The notes beneath the pieces are model-generated. The model was not told the DNA's origin. It was given only the letters and a program-made list of their open reading frames with translations, and ran no database searches. DNA of 64,000 nucleotides from Gentiana macrophylla. Taxonomy: Eukaryota; Streptophyta; Magnoliopsida; Gentianales; Gentianaceae. Below are positions 1-10,380 of the stretch, in pieces. How positions within the stretch are numbered: position 1 is the first letter of the stretch; each line of letters begins with the position of its first letter. The DNA lies in NCBI GenBank assembly GCA_026214975.1, contig CM047814.1, forward strand, positions 18,313,541 through 18,377,540, in the 5' to 3' direction. Both the position numbers and the translations under genes were made by a program.

Positions 1-24
1 GCGTCCAGCCTTGGTTCCACCCTT

Positions 25-170
25 GACGGCGGCGTCGATAGCTTTGGGACGGGCGTCACGAGGTGCAAATTTTGATCTGAGATTGAAAGGGGATGCTGGG
101 ACGGGCGTCCACTATTTTGGACGAGCGTCCAGGGCCTTTAGACGAGCGTCTGGTCCTTCAGACGGGCGTT
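25..170. repeat. Array of GACGRGCGTC palindromes
   Basis: Units lie at about 25-36, 48-57, 100-110, 120-130, 141-150 and 161-170, and a partial unit lies at 1-6. The consensus GACG-(GG/AG)-CGTC is an inverted repeat with a 2-bp spacer. Spacing is irregular and the sequence between units is unrelated, so this is not a simple tandem satellite. The core ACG-N2-CGT recurs in the solo LTR near 38.4 kb. Confidence 0.75.
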
Positions 171-538
171 CACCCGGAGCTGGTCTTCCAGCCTTGTTTA
201 TTTTGGGCTTTCAACTATCGTTTAGGGTTGTTTAATCAACCATAAACCTTTGTAAACGTATTACTATTTTATTAAAAGACCTTTAAAACTTACTTAGGTT
301 TAGGGTTGGTCTTTTGATCATGATGAGTGGTGTCGGTGAGGGAGTGTTATCTAAATGAACTAGGACGGCTAGTTAATCACTTATTACTACACAACTTGCT
401 AGATAAAAGATTAAACACCATGTGGTCTTGGGTAGATCCTGAAGATCTATAGCGTGATGTGTGAACAGACAGTCAAAGTGAGGGTCCTATCGGCCCGCAG
501 CCTATAGGCATCGCCGTATGTTCATACTATCGGAACCG

Positions 539-601
539 GTTATTGTATCCTGAAGATTTCAATACGTCCGGGGTTATTGTATCTGAAGATTTCAATATGT
601 C
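539..601. repeat. Imperfect tandem repeat within LTR
   Basis: Two copies of about 30 bp, starting GGTTATTGTATC and ending TTTCAATAYGTC, lie at 539-569 and 572-601. They differ by a 1-bp indel and one transition. Nothing suggests coding function. Confidence 0.7.
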
Positions 602-1237
602 ACGTTCCACCTTGATTGCATGTTGTAACAAAGATAAGCTAAGTAGTTCTGATTTAGGCATATTGGGAGATGTAACCTTTATGCGTAGAATCGAGTACAT
701 CTTGCCTTTTAGTTGAAACCTAATAATGTTCAACCTTATATATTCTAAGCTTAAACGTACTTCTCTTCTTTATTGAGTATTATATACTTACCCTTGTGCA
801 TTTTTGTTATATGTGCTTTGGGGTGAGAAGGCGGACAGGATTGCGAGTTTTACGAGGAGTATGTTCCCGAGGAGGATCTCTGAGCTTGACATTTATTTTT
901 ATGCACTTTCATTTACGCATGATATGATGCACTGTTTTATATACTTTGTTCATAGTACTTTGGGATGACGTGTGTTCATCTCTATTTCTTATTTCATAGT
1001 ATTCGTTTGGACTTTCGAGGGACTTCAGTTGTATTGTTTTGATACACTTTCAGCTTTTAGTACTTTTTCTTATTCTAGCATCTTTATGGACATTTATTAC
1101 CCGAGCATTAAATTTCCGCGCGCTTTGATTGTATTGATTGTAGGCTTACATGTATAAATGAATTAATTTTTATTTATATATGTGCCGAACGTCGTATTTC
1201 CGGATAAGGGCTCGGTGTCCGGGAGTGGGGCGTTACA

Positions 1238-1842
1238 TACACACACCATTATAACCTTTGATTTCTACCCAATTGCAACCGGAATACAAACAACAAGTAA
1301 TGAAGAAGGGTTGTAGAAGAAGGGGTAGAAGTTAAAAGTGATGTTGTTTTTGGCGAATTTCCGGCGAAAACTCCGGCCACAAATCCGGCGATATTGTTAG
1401 GGGTAGAAGAAGTAATGAGGAAGGGTTGTAGAAGAAGGGGTAGAAGTTAAAAAGTGAGGGACTAAAGTGTTTATTTTTTAAAATATGAGGGATTAAAGTG
1501 TATAGTTTTTAAAAGTTATTAAATGGATTATTTTTAGGTGGTGCCTTGAGTGATTAGGTGGTGTAGAAAAGTAAATGAAAACAATAAATTAAAGGGTGCC
1601 GATAGTATTTTCGTAGTGCCGATAGAAGCCGCCTAAATAATTTCCATGAAAAAATTTATGATTTTCGGAGGTTGAGATCGAAAATTAAATTAAGTGTATG
1701 GTTGTTGTAAAAGAGGGTGTGAAAAAAAAAAAAAAAGGAGAAAGATCTAGTCTCTCGGAGATCGGTGAAAAATGAGGCAAATGAAATTTTGGTTTCATAT
1801 TTTTGTTTTTACTGCCGAGTGAAAGTGCATCTATCTAAACAA
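1238..1842. other. Intergenic, with a dispersed 42-bp duplication
   Basis: I see no gene here. A 42-bp purine-rich block (AGTAATGARGAAGGGTTGTA and onward) occurs at 1296-1337 and again at 1411-1452, an offset of 115 bp. The remainder is AT-rich with a poly-A run near 1725. Confidence 0.6.
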
Positions 1843-2345
1843 GTAGTTTGGCTCAAGCGGTAAGTGATTTAAGAATGCATAGGAAGGTCACCCTTTTGAT
1901 TCTCCTCTGAGGCGCCATGTTGAAAGAGCTCTTGGCCAGACCTTACCCCTGAGTAAGAGCATCTCCAAGGGAATAAGACTCGACTCTATCCCCTCAAAAT
2001 GGATCAACTTTTTTCCCATTTCACCAAATCCCCTATCCTTTTACACCAAATATGGTGTTGGGTCGACCCAACACCATTTACCATTTCAGTCACATCAACC
2101 TTTTTCTTTTCTTTTTTTATTAATTCAATGCTTTAATATAGAATATTCTTGGAATGTTTTTTTTGGTGTAAGATTTCGTGTAACGGTTGGAGAAGAATGG
2201 TGTAATTTTACACCATTTTGGTGTTTTGGTGTAAAAAAAAGAGAACCCCTTGGAGATGCCCTAAGAACCAAACTCTGCAGGCACGATCCGGGCCGAACTC
2301 CGAATTAGTCGAATCAGTGGATTCTGGATATTGGGGTCTTTAAGC
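1843..2345 (+). mobile_element. tRNA-derived SINE, split by a MITE
   Basis: A box-A-like TGGCTCAAGCGG at 1849-1860 is followed by a weak box B near 1893-1905 and a body that resumes after the MITE. The body has blocks matching the SINE at 48130-48317: GGCGCCATGTT, GAGCT-TTGGCC, AATTAGTCG-ACCAGTG and TTCTGGATA-TGGGG. Plant SINEs share a conserved 3' region of this kind. No clear target duplications remain. The MITE at 1957-2261 interrupts it, so the SINE proper is about 200 bp. Confidence 0.65.
1957..2261. mobile_element. Tourist-like (PIF/Harbinger) MITE
   Basis: Terminal inverted repeats GAGCATCTCCAAGG and CCTTGGAGATGCCC are flanked by TAA at 1954-1956 and 2262-2264. A 3-bp TWA target duplication with this TIR type is characteristic of Tourist MITEs (established knowledge). 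It is 305 bp, non-coding, and has inner palindromes around ACACCA/TGGTGT. It inserted into a SINE. Confidence 0.85.
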
Positions 2346-2413
2346 AAAACGCTCCAAAAAGAACTAATATAGTTGACCAAAACACAGATATTAAGATATT
2401 AAGGATGTGAAGT

Positions 2414-2414
<1 letters not shown>

Positions 2415-2446
<32 letters not shown>

Positions 2447-2533
2447 AAAAGTAAAGAGCAATTCATTAATTGATAGAAGAAGAGTCTGCACTCATGGCAA
2501 TCAGTGCATCAGATGGCGGCAAAGAGCCCTAAT
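2415..2533 (-). mobile_element. Possible LINE 3' tail
   Basis: A 31-T run (2415-2445) is followed on the plus strand by sequence that, read on the minus strand, resembles a LINE or mRNA 3' end (AATGAATTGCTCTTTACTTT then poly-A). It stops about 10 bp before the Copia A LTR. A processed transcript tail is an alternative. Confidence 0.35.
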
Positions 2534-2541
2534 ATATCTAA

Positions 2542-3043
2542 TGTTGGATCATTAATCCAACGTTGGACTTATATGTGAAATAATTATTTATTATGGACTG
2601 TCAGTAAAGATTAGCCCGATATATATAAAAGTGATCTAATTCGGTTTACGGTTGTTGGACTATGATTTATCATTAGAGTGTGGGACTTTTATGTGTAGAG
2701 ACTAAGGGGTAATTTCCGTTTCGTTGATGGGTAGAATCGGAAATACCTAAAATATAATTAACTATATAAAGGGGTCATGGTCCTAGGTCACACACTATTC
2801 CAAAACGTTCTGTCTCCCATCATCAGAGAGGAAATTCTAAAGGTCTATCTCCCATCATCAGAGAGGAAATTCTAAAGGGTTCTCCTTTGGGGATTGTGTA
2901 GATCTAAAAGACCAGATCCTACGGGAGATGTGCAGCACTACGGACTCAGGTACGCTTCCGTTTTATCTTTCTATAGATTCTTGATAGTTTAGCATAAACG
3001 ATCCTGGATCAAAGTGATTCATCACATCCGGTTAGGTCCAACA
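2542..3043 (+). repeat. 5' LTR of decayed Copia element A
   Basis: The LTR starts TGTTGGATCATTAATCC and ends GGTTAGGTCCAACA, directly before a primer-binding site. A TATA box (CTATATAAAGGG) lies near 2762-2773. Within it, a 35-bp unit starting TCTCCCATCATCAGAG is tandemly duplicated (2813 and 2848). Its 3' end resembles the LTR at 50625-51058 (shared CAGGTACGCTT and TTTAGCATAAACGA-like blocks). No matching right LTR is found. Confidence 0.75.
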
Positions 3044-3045
3044 AG

Positions 3046-3057
3046 TGGTATCGGAGC
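3046..3057 (+). other. Primer-binding site (initiator Met tRNA)
   Basis: TGGTATCGGAGC lies two bases after the LTR end. The canonical Copia site is TGGTATCAGAGC, so there is one mismatch. Confidence 0.8.
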
Positions 3058-5339
3058 AAATTATGTTAAATTATCGAGAATCATTGTTTATTTTCGATTA
3101 ATTTGGTGTATACCCTGTGTATTTGGTTCTTTTCTGATAGACGAAGGAAAGTTTTCTTATAGTATTTGATATAACCGTTCTCCAATTTGCTGTTGTCGTC
3201 GTGATGTTAAAATGAATATTCTTGTATGTGTATAAATCTGTTTGTATGAATTGAGCGCTTCCGTTTGATTAGCATAGAAGCAGCCATGGCTTCATGTAAT
3301 TATTCTCCGGCGACTTCAGGTTATTAATAATAAGAAATAAGAAATTAACAACAGATATGTAGTACTATTGTGGATTGATTTATTCTGTTAGGAATTTAAA
3401 GTTTCGTCTTTTTGGATGATTAAACATTTAATTAGTCCATATAAAAATGTTTTTTTGGTTTAAATTCCTTTACGGTAGACATTAATCCAGTTGGACATTT
3501 TATTCAATAATTGGTCTATAGAATAAATTATGCTAAGATCGGAAGAAATAAGCAACCCAATTTTGATAGACCTGTTTTAAGGGTCAATATGATAAAATCA
3601 AACACTGATATATTGCGGTATTTGCATTTACTATGTCTCTGAGTGGATTTGTAGAAGCGATATGTCGCTAAAGTGACCTCTACGTGGAAATTGATTCACG
3701 GGGAGATGTAAAATGGTTTGTGTTTTTTTAAATTAATGCGGATAGTATTCGGCCCAAAAGAAGGATATTATTTGGCCGAATTGTAAATACACCTGTGGTG
3801 ATAAATACGTGACAATTATTCGGTTTCCATGTGGGTAGTAGATACGATCCAAAGATTGGTCGATTATTTGACATGATTTATTGTCAGTGTTTGATCACTA
3901 CGGCAAGATGTCAATTACGAGTTAGTATTATCGTCCAAAGATGAGATATTAATGTCGTGTCGGCATCTTGCGATGGGAACATATATCATAAATTTGTTTG
4001 ACTTTAGATATTCTTCAGATCTTATATATGTGAGCTTTAGGTCAATTAAATTGTTATCTGTATTTAGTTTTAAATTCTGCTTTGAAGTATATCTGCTTAT
4101 TTAAGCATTATATTCCTCCACTAATTGCCCATCATTTCAAGAGTTAGAAAGAACAAGTTTGTTCTTGTTTTTGACATTATGGATCTAGACTTGACATTTA
4201 GGTATGATCCTCTTAAACCTCTCATTTAGGATAGTAAAGTTAAACATATTTGTACTTTGAGAAGTGAGAGTGATCAAACAGGCTGAGTCCATTGATCATA
4301 TAGGAAGTCAATTCTTATACTCTTAGAAATGGCATGAAGACCATGGTGACTATTAAGCAATTTTGTATTAAATAAAGTTGCACAATGCTCATGAAGAGAA
4401 AGGTGAGACGTGATTTGACATGTCCAAGCTAGTCTCTATAAGGTACTTGGGTTAATGCAACATAAAGGGCATATTTTGGAAATGGCTCATCTGATTTCCA
4501 AACTTCAGGTCTTTGATTTGGATATCTATGATGACTTTCTGGTGTAATTTATCATTCTTTCTCTTCATGCACAATATGGAAAATTAAATGTCAGTTATAA
4601 CTGACATAAGGAATGGTGGGAGTTGAAGGAATCAGTTTTCCCACTAAGTGCAAGAAGTGGAAAGATTGAAATTTGGGCAACCAGAAAGTTCTGAATATGG
4701 TCACCAATAAAGGTAAGGACACAATAAAATTTAAGTTTAAGGAAGCTGTTGGTATTCAACATTAGGGGCATAAATGGCAACATAAGGATATTAGTTGTTT
4801 CTTATGTCAATAGGTAGGTACACAATGAAGATTGCTTGTAGTGTAATGCTTGCTGAGCATATTAAGTTAAGTTTTTTCCTTTTTTGGTTTGTTAAGGGGT
4901 TGAGTTGATTTATGTGCCTGAACATACTTAGTGGACAGATTCTGATGCATCTATCCACTTGAGCGTGAATATGCAGAGTAACTAGCATTATCGATCACCA
5001 GTTGATGTTGAAAGATATATCTTTGTGGGTGATGTTGATACGGTAAAGTTAAGCCTATTCGGAAACTAGATTGTTACCGAAGATTGAACATTTTCTAGAC
5101 TTGGAAGAGACTTATCAGGTCGTCTTTATGGCGGAATTTGGTTTTCATTTATTGATTGGACAAATCAGGACATTCTTGTTCAATTAAAGGATGATACATT
5201 TAGTCTTTTCCGGTATTCAGGTCAGAAATGTTCTAATCATTTAGCTTTCAGTAATAATCAGTATTTGGTGGATACCGTTGTATCCTTAAGAAAGCTCTGC
5301 ATTTAGTTTTTATGGCACAAATCAAAGTCAACTGATGAT
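3058..5339 (+). other. Decayed leader and gag region of Copia A
   Basis: No ORF over 100 codons survives. Much of the sequence (for example around 3560-4050, 4190-4260 and 4600-5250) has recognisable counterparts in the same order at about 57190-59060. I infer that it is the leader and gag of a related Copia element, eroded by stops and indels. Confidence 0.5.
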
Positions 5340-6075
5340 GGTTCCTATATGGTTTGGCATTAGCATTTAAGAAAAAAAAAATTCTCGAAAGAGAATATAA
5401 AGGCTTGCACCAGATGGAACATTTTGATCCCCTTGATTTGTCAGATGATCTTGTCTGAGTAGGTTGTATTAAGGGGTAACAAACCAACATGAAGAGATTA
5501 GGTATTTGATTGCTCTAAGTACGTCTTGGAATTGATACATATGGTCACTTGCTATTTATTCCTTACGGAATGTTGGAATGTTCAGCAACAAAGTATCACA
5601 TTCATAGACGATTATTTGCTTTCAATTACCTATAATATGGCAATCAATACGGAAATTAAAGTTGGCAGCTTTCATACTAAATAAATACCACTACGGCAGT
5701 AACCAAAACCTAATATGAGATATGGACTAGGAAAACCAAGTATTCGGTGTAATCATATTGGAGGTTGTCTAACTAAGGTTAGGCCTTATAAACCAAAGGA
5801 ATGAAAATTGGACTTAAGAATGGTCAACTGTTATGTGTGGTGTTTTATAAAAGATCCAGGGGTTTTAAGTTCTATGGTCCTACTTCCATTTTTTTGTTTT
5901 TATTATTAGATGGGATCTGCAAGGTTCCTTGAGGATATTGAGTTTGGGGGAAAGATATGGTATAAAATATTGTCTTTAAAGAAGAGCCAACCATGACTCT
6001 CCCTACAGTGGCAGTTGGTAACAATTTGTTATTCCCGCATGGGATGTATACTATTGCTAGATACGGTTTATGACA
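5340..6075 (+). pseudogene. Copia pol remnant (pre-integrase to integrase end)
   Basis: Frameshifted translation gives the Copia signatures in order. A GAG-pre-integrase-like HLR-I-RI segment lies near 5360-5395. A GNDCSKDVLELIHTD-like integrase entry lies near 5490-5545. The integrase C-terminal signatures follow: PYE-LTG-KPS, then GC-TKARPYRP, then VNCYFVGYSKKSRG-KFYDP, ending near 5880. These are typical of plant Copia integrase C-termini (known family pattern). Many stops and at least four frame changes rule out function. Neither reverse transcriptase nor RNase H follows; the homology breaks into a tandem duplication and then another element. Confidence 0.7.
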
Positions 6076-6245
6076 ATATTCTTGAACTTCTTCTTGAACT
6101 TCCAATTAGGCAACCTCAACATCCTTAACTGACATGACACCCGCATGGGATGTATACTATTGCTAGATATGGTTTATGACAATATTCTTGAACTTCTTCT
6201 TGAACTTCCAATTAGGCAACCTCAACATCCTTAACTGACATGACA
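6034..6245 (+). repeat. 106-bp tandem duplication
   Basis: Unit one (6034-6139) and unit two (6140-6245) both begin CCCGCATGGGATGTATACTA and end GACATGACAC. They differ at about one base. The unit comes from the region just after the integrase remnant, so it arose after Copia A inserted. Confidence 0.9.
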
Positions 6246-6683
6246 CCCATATGAGCAATAAGCTCAAGAACATCGAGGGTTGTTGTTCCTTAATAATTGG
6301 ATCCACAATAATGGGGTCCTGAACGCCGGAAGTTGAGGTTGACTGGAACGCCGGAAAACGCTGACTGGACAACTTTTCCTGCCAAAAAAATAGTCCTGAA
6401 CGCCGGAAAACATATTAGAAGTTGAAGTTGAGGTTGATTGGACAACTTTTCCTGCCAAAAAAATAGTCATGAACGCCGGAAAACGCTAACTGGACAACTT
6501 TTCCTGCCAAAAAAATTGCAATGCCATCCGAAATTGACATGTCAGCCTCCCACGTCAGCATACTTTCCATGTCAGCGTTTTCTTGCAAAGAAATAAAATT
6601 TCCATGCCATCCGAAATTGACATGTCAGCCTCCCACATCAGCATACTTTCCATGTCAGCGTTTTCTTGCAAAGAAATAAAATG

Positions 6684-6756
6684 TTTTTTCTAAAAGGTTT
6701 CGAACCCACAACCTAAAGCTAAAAACCTTTACCCTTGACCATCAAAGCTACACCAA
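6684..6756 (-). other. tRNA-like Pol III boxes, left arm copy
   Basis: On the minus strand a box A (TAGCTTTGATGG, 6739-6750) is followed by a perfect-looking box B (GGTTCGAAACC, 6696-6706). Acceptor pairing is lost. It is the inverted partner of 7655-7726. Confidence 0.55.
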
Positions 6757-7654
6757 TATTTGTTGCTTAAAAGACAACATATTAATTAAAGATACATTCA
6801 GTATAAAAAATATTATAGAAAATCTAATTATACAAACAGTTTTATTTTCTTATAAAGTATAGATAGTATGTGTTACACGTTGTGATACATTTATTGAATG
6901 TTTATTTTAAGTAATATGTGAGGTTTTTAATTTTTTATTGTTCATTTTTTAATTATGTTTTTTCGTAAATATGTAATATATTCTTGTCATGTCATGTTCT
7001 TCATTTCTTCCAACTCTTTTTCATAGTCACTAAACTGAATAATTAATTAAATTAACAAATGAAACGTTAAAATGTATGTATTAATTTTAATTATTCTCAT
7101 GAAACAAAAGCAAGTCCTTGACAAAAGGAAATTAATTTATCTGATTATAGCTAACGATACTGTTACGATTAGTCTGAAACAACAATTAACTGTAATATGA
7201 TGTAACACTAAAACATGAATGATATTACATTTCACCAAAAGTATATAGTACCATTGTCACATAAAATTGCATGATTCGGTGTGTCAGAATGGTTCATTAA
7301 ATTACGAGATGATGACATGTCACATAACATATGTTAGAGTGGTTGTAACAGTAATATTAATCAGAAATTTGAGCATAACAACCTTAATCAACAAATTTAA
7401 GGGAAAAAAGTATATATTAAGTCGAATGCATTATACAATATATATATTATACATAAAAAAACAATAAAAAATTTAAAACCTCACATATTACTTAAAATAA
7501 ACATTCAATAAACGTATCACCACGTGTAACAAATACTATCTATACTTTTAAAAAAAATAAAACTGTTTGTATTATACTATCATTAGATACTCTATAATAT
7601 TTTTATATTGAATGTGTCTATAGGTAATATGTTGTCTCTTACACAACAATTATT

Positions 7655-7726
7655 GTTGTAGCTCAGATGGCCAAGTATAAGAACTTTTAGTCTTAGGTTG
7701 TTGGTTCGAATCCTTTTAGAAACAAC
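7655..7726 (+). other. tRNA-like sequence with Pol III boxes, right arm copy
   Basis: This 72-bp segment starts GTTGTAGCTCAG and ends AACAAC. Box A TAGCTCAGATGG (7659-7670) and box B GGTTCGAATCC (7703-7713) match Pol III consensus, and GTTGT at the start can pair with ACAAC at the end. An anticodon-like stem is weak, with an oversized loop. I regard it as a tRNA-derived fragment inside the repeat arm and not as a functional tRNA gene. Confidence 0.55.
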
Positions 7727-7974
7727 ATTTTATTTCTTTGAAACAAAAAACGTTGACATGGAAAGTGTGTTGACGTGGAAGGCTGACATGTCAATTTCGG
7801 ATGACGTGACAATTTTTTTGGCCGGAAAAGTTGTCCAGTCAGCGCTTTCCGGCGTTCATGACTATTTTTGCAAAAAAAAAGGACCAATTACAGGACTAAA
7901 GTTGTCGCCGGAAAAAAACCAGGACCAAAATCGAAAAACGTGTCTAGATAGAGGACCAAATTTATAATTTAGCC

Positions 7975-8646
7975 CGTATAATGGTCTAAACACACATAAC
8001 TTAGTTCAAAAGACCTGCTTCCGGTTTTAGCTAAGTGTAAATTGATTTAATACTCTGAATTTATACAATACTTGCCTGCAAATTTGTTTTCAAGTGGTAT
8101 AAATTTTTAAATAGGCAAATATTTTCCCCACACTCCTTTCACTAGAATGTGGTTGCGTATCGATCCAACATGATTTATATTGTGGTATAAATTTTATAGT
8201 GTAGGATAATTTATATTTTAAACCGGATGTGGTATTATTAGTAGAACGGTCAATAATAAATTATAAAAGCCTAAGAAACACTCCTCCCCCATGTGAAGTT
8301 ATTGGGACATGCCCCACCAACTGGCCCTTAACAAAACTTTTTCAACACGCCTTTCGATTTTGATCTATTTCTCTTTCGCTTGGGGTAATTAACATGATTT
8401 CAACAATATGACCAATCAACTGATCCATGCATTTAGGCAGGACACACCCATCGAAAGAGACTCTTTTGATATTAGTCTTTGAAGTCAAATCCCTGAGTTA
8501 TGGTAATCATGTGTCCGTTAACCACTTTTTTTTTTTTTTTTATTTTTTTAAAGAAAATTATAGTACAAGTAAGCGGATGGTTGTAATAAATCTTTATACA
8601 CCGTTTCACGTATAGTAGTAGCATGTACGTTGAATTTTTTTTTTAT
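7975..8646. other. Intergenic, no gene seen
   Basis: AT-rich DNA with a 19-nt T run near 8527. Short ORFs have no recognisable content. Confidence 0.6.
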
Positions 8647-8846
8647 AAAGTCTCCAGGTATTCTGTACCAACTAACCCGACTATTTCAGAGTTTGGAGTT
8701 TGTTTGTTTATTTTTATTTTTTGAGGGAGGCCTTAAAGCCTCCGGTATCCGAGACGAACTATTCCGACTATTCGTATATATGTATGTGGATATTGTTTTT
8801 TTAAAGTCTTTGGGATTCGGGACAAACTGACCTTACTATTCTGATT
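8647..8846 (-). repeat. Three successive SINE 3'-end fragments
   Basis: Three segments start AAAGTCTCC (8647), AAAGCCTCCGG (8735) and AAAGTCTTTGG (8803). Each is followed by a TATTC/TATCC/GATTC block and then CGACTATTC-like sequence. Reverse-complemented, each resembles the 3' region of the SINEs at 1843 and 48130 (AATAGTCGGA...GGATACCGGAGGCTTT type). No complete SINE head accompanies them. Confidence 0.5.
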
Positions 8847-8849
8847 ATA

Positions 8850-9122
8850 CTACATCCGTCCCAAAATATAAGTCTATTTAGTTTTTTGGTTTTGTCCCAT
8901 AGTATAAGTCCATTTAGGTAACTAAAGAAGTATTTATTACATTTTTCTACTTTTACCCTTCATTTATTATTTATCTACCAACTTTTCACTACTTTAAATT
9001 AATGACAATGAAAGGTCATTTTAGTCTTTTTTATCAAAATTAATTACACATAACCGATTTAACAAACTTTCTTAATATGTGTAAAAAACCTTAAATAAAT
9101 TTATATTTTAAGACGGAGGTAG
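8850..9122. mobile_element. Stowaway MITE 1
   Basis: The inverted ends are CTACATCCGTCCC and GACGGAGGTAG, followed inward by AAAATATAAGTCTATTTAG and its complement. It is flanked by TA (8848-8849, 9123-9124), the Stowaway target duplication. It is 273 bp and non-coding. Confidence 0.9.
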
Positions 9123-9345
9123 TACAATGTATGATGTGGATAAGAGAGCTTGAAAGGGGCTACACTTGACTTGGTTTTACTGCCCCAAAGACAGGAGGTC
9201 CTCCCAACTTATTCTAAATTTTTTGTGTGAGGAAGCCAACAGAGTCATATCATCATAAGAACCCACATACAGGCTGCCAGGGGACCAAACATACTATCCT
9301 AAGAATGTCTGCACGCAGACTCGGTCATGAACAGATGTTGGTCAC

Positions 9346-9678
9346 ACGGGCGGATCTATAGCTTTTAAGGGATCACGTGACCCCACTGAGATCCAGGTTT
9401 TTTTTTTTTTAGAATTAAAACGATTTGGTTTTGTTGTTAAAAAATGTCGCTTTATTGATAAAAAAATGTAGATTTAGGCTCCGATGGCCCCACTGAGATC
9501 CGAGATTTTTTTTTTTAGTATTTAAAAAGATGTAGTTTTGTTGTTAAAAAATGTCGTTTTGTTGATAAAAAATATAGTTTTAGGCTCCGGTCACCTCACT
9601 TAACAAATTTTTGATCAAAAATATAGTTTTACGTTCCAGTAATCCAAATGAAAAAACTTTTTGGATCCGCCACTGGAT
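9346..9678. mobile_element. hAT-type MITE with internal 105-110 bp repeats
   Basis: The ends ACGGGCGGATCTA and TGGATCCGCCACTG are inverted. They are flanked by TTGGTCAC (9338-9345) and TTGGTCAT (9679-9686), an 8-bp target duplication with one mismatch, typical of hAT elements. Inside are two full copies and a third partial copy of a unit (CCCCACTGAGATCC, T-run, GTTTTGTTGTTAAAAAATG, TAGGCTCCG) near 9385, 9488 and 9592. Confidence 0.75.
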
Positions 9679-9776
9679 TTGGTCATACTATGACAGAGAT
9701 TTACACTTAGAAATGATGGCCTAGATCGAGAAATCGTTGCAGCTAGATCTTGAATACACCTGCTAGTGATTAGAGC

Positions 9777-10075
9777 CAGGGGCGGACGCAGGATCTCAGG
9801 TAAGGAGGGGGCAATAAAATTTTTAAAGGAAAATAAAAAATTTAAGGGGGGGCAAACTATATGTATCGTACAACTTTTAGTGTGTTTTGGATCGATTGCG
9901 CTTCGTTTCTTCACTGTATGATGTAGAGGTCACGAACTCCGATTAAGAAATCATTACCTTAGGGAACACGTATATGGAGAAAAGAGGGGGTACCGGTGCC
10001 CCCAACCGAAAACCTGATTTTATTATTATTAAAAACAATTTAATTTTGTTGTTAGAAATATAAAAACTACTAATT
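9777..10075. mobile_element. Second hAT-type MITE fragment
   Basis: It begins CAGGGGCGGACGCAGGA, a common hAT MITE terminus. Its right part (TTTTGTTGTTAGAAATA near 10046) resembles the internal repeat of the preceding MITE. No clean right terminus or target duplication was found. Confidence 0.45.
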
Positions 10076-10380
10076 ATTGTCATTCCATGTCAGCTGCATT
10101 ATGTCAATGCGCATCATGTCTTTGCATCATGTCAACTGCATCAATGTAAAATTATTCAAAAAGCATAAAAATACATTTTAATGTTCCAAAATGCTGCATG
10201 CATGAACTAACTTTATTGAATGCAATGTCAAGCGAGTTCTTGAAGGAGTCATTGAATTGATAAATCGAGACTGACATATTGAAGGATTCAATCTACATAT
10301 TCTCTACAAAGATAAATGTATATAAATAAACTTATTGCAATATGTGAAATTTAAATTTACAATTTAATTGACATTGAATC
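10076..10380. other. Intergenic, short CATGTCA-rich stretch
   Basis: No gene seen. ATGTC/CATGTCA words recur at 10080-10140 without a fixed period. Confidence 0.5.

Larger units (their letters stand above)
1..1237. mobile_element. Partial Gypsy LTR, Tekay/Del-like terminus
   Basis: The segment ends at 1237 in GGGGCGTTACA. This is the usual right terminus of Tekay/Del-type Gypsy LTRs, which also begin TGTAACGCCCC; that family rule is established knowledge. The matching left end is not in the window, so this could be a truncated LTR, the LTR of an element extending to the left, or a solo LTR. No long ORF is present. It holds an array of short palindromes (25-170) and an imperfect direct repeat (539-601). 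Strand cannot be fixed because the LTR termini are mutually inverted. Confidence 0.55.
6312..7974. mobile_element. Fold-back (Mutator-like) element with long inverted arms
   Basis: The left arm (about 6320-6960) and right arm (about 7475-7974) are inverted copies. Shared blocks are CGCCGGAAA-CGCT-ACTGG, ACAACTTTTCCKGCC, the repeated TGACATGTCAGCC stretch, a tRNA-like block and AAACCTCACATATTACTT. The right terminus ends in AAATTTATAATTTAGCCC, the kind of TIR seen in Mutator-type MITEs. The left arm lacks that terminus and instead has internal duplications of a 60-110 bp unit (6330-6520, 6530-6680). The 500-bp loop is AT-rich and non-coding. Confidence 0.6.

Noticed and set aside
7655..7726. 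Functional tRNA gene
   Set aside because: Box A and B are good, but the anticodon arm is poor and the sequence sits in both arms of a fold-back repeat. I list it as tRNA-like only.
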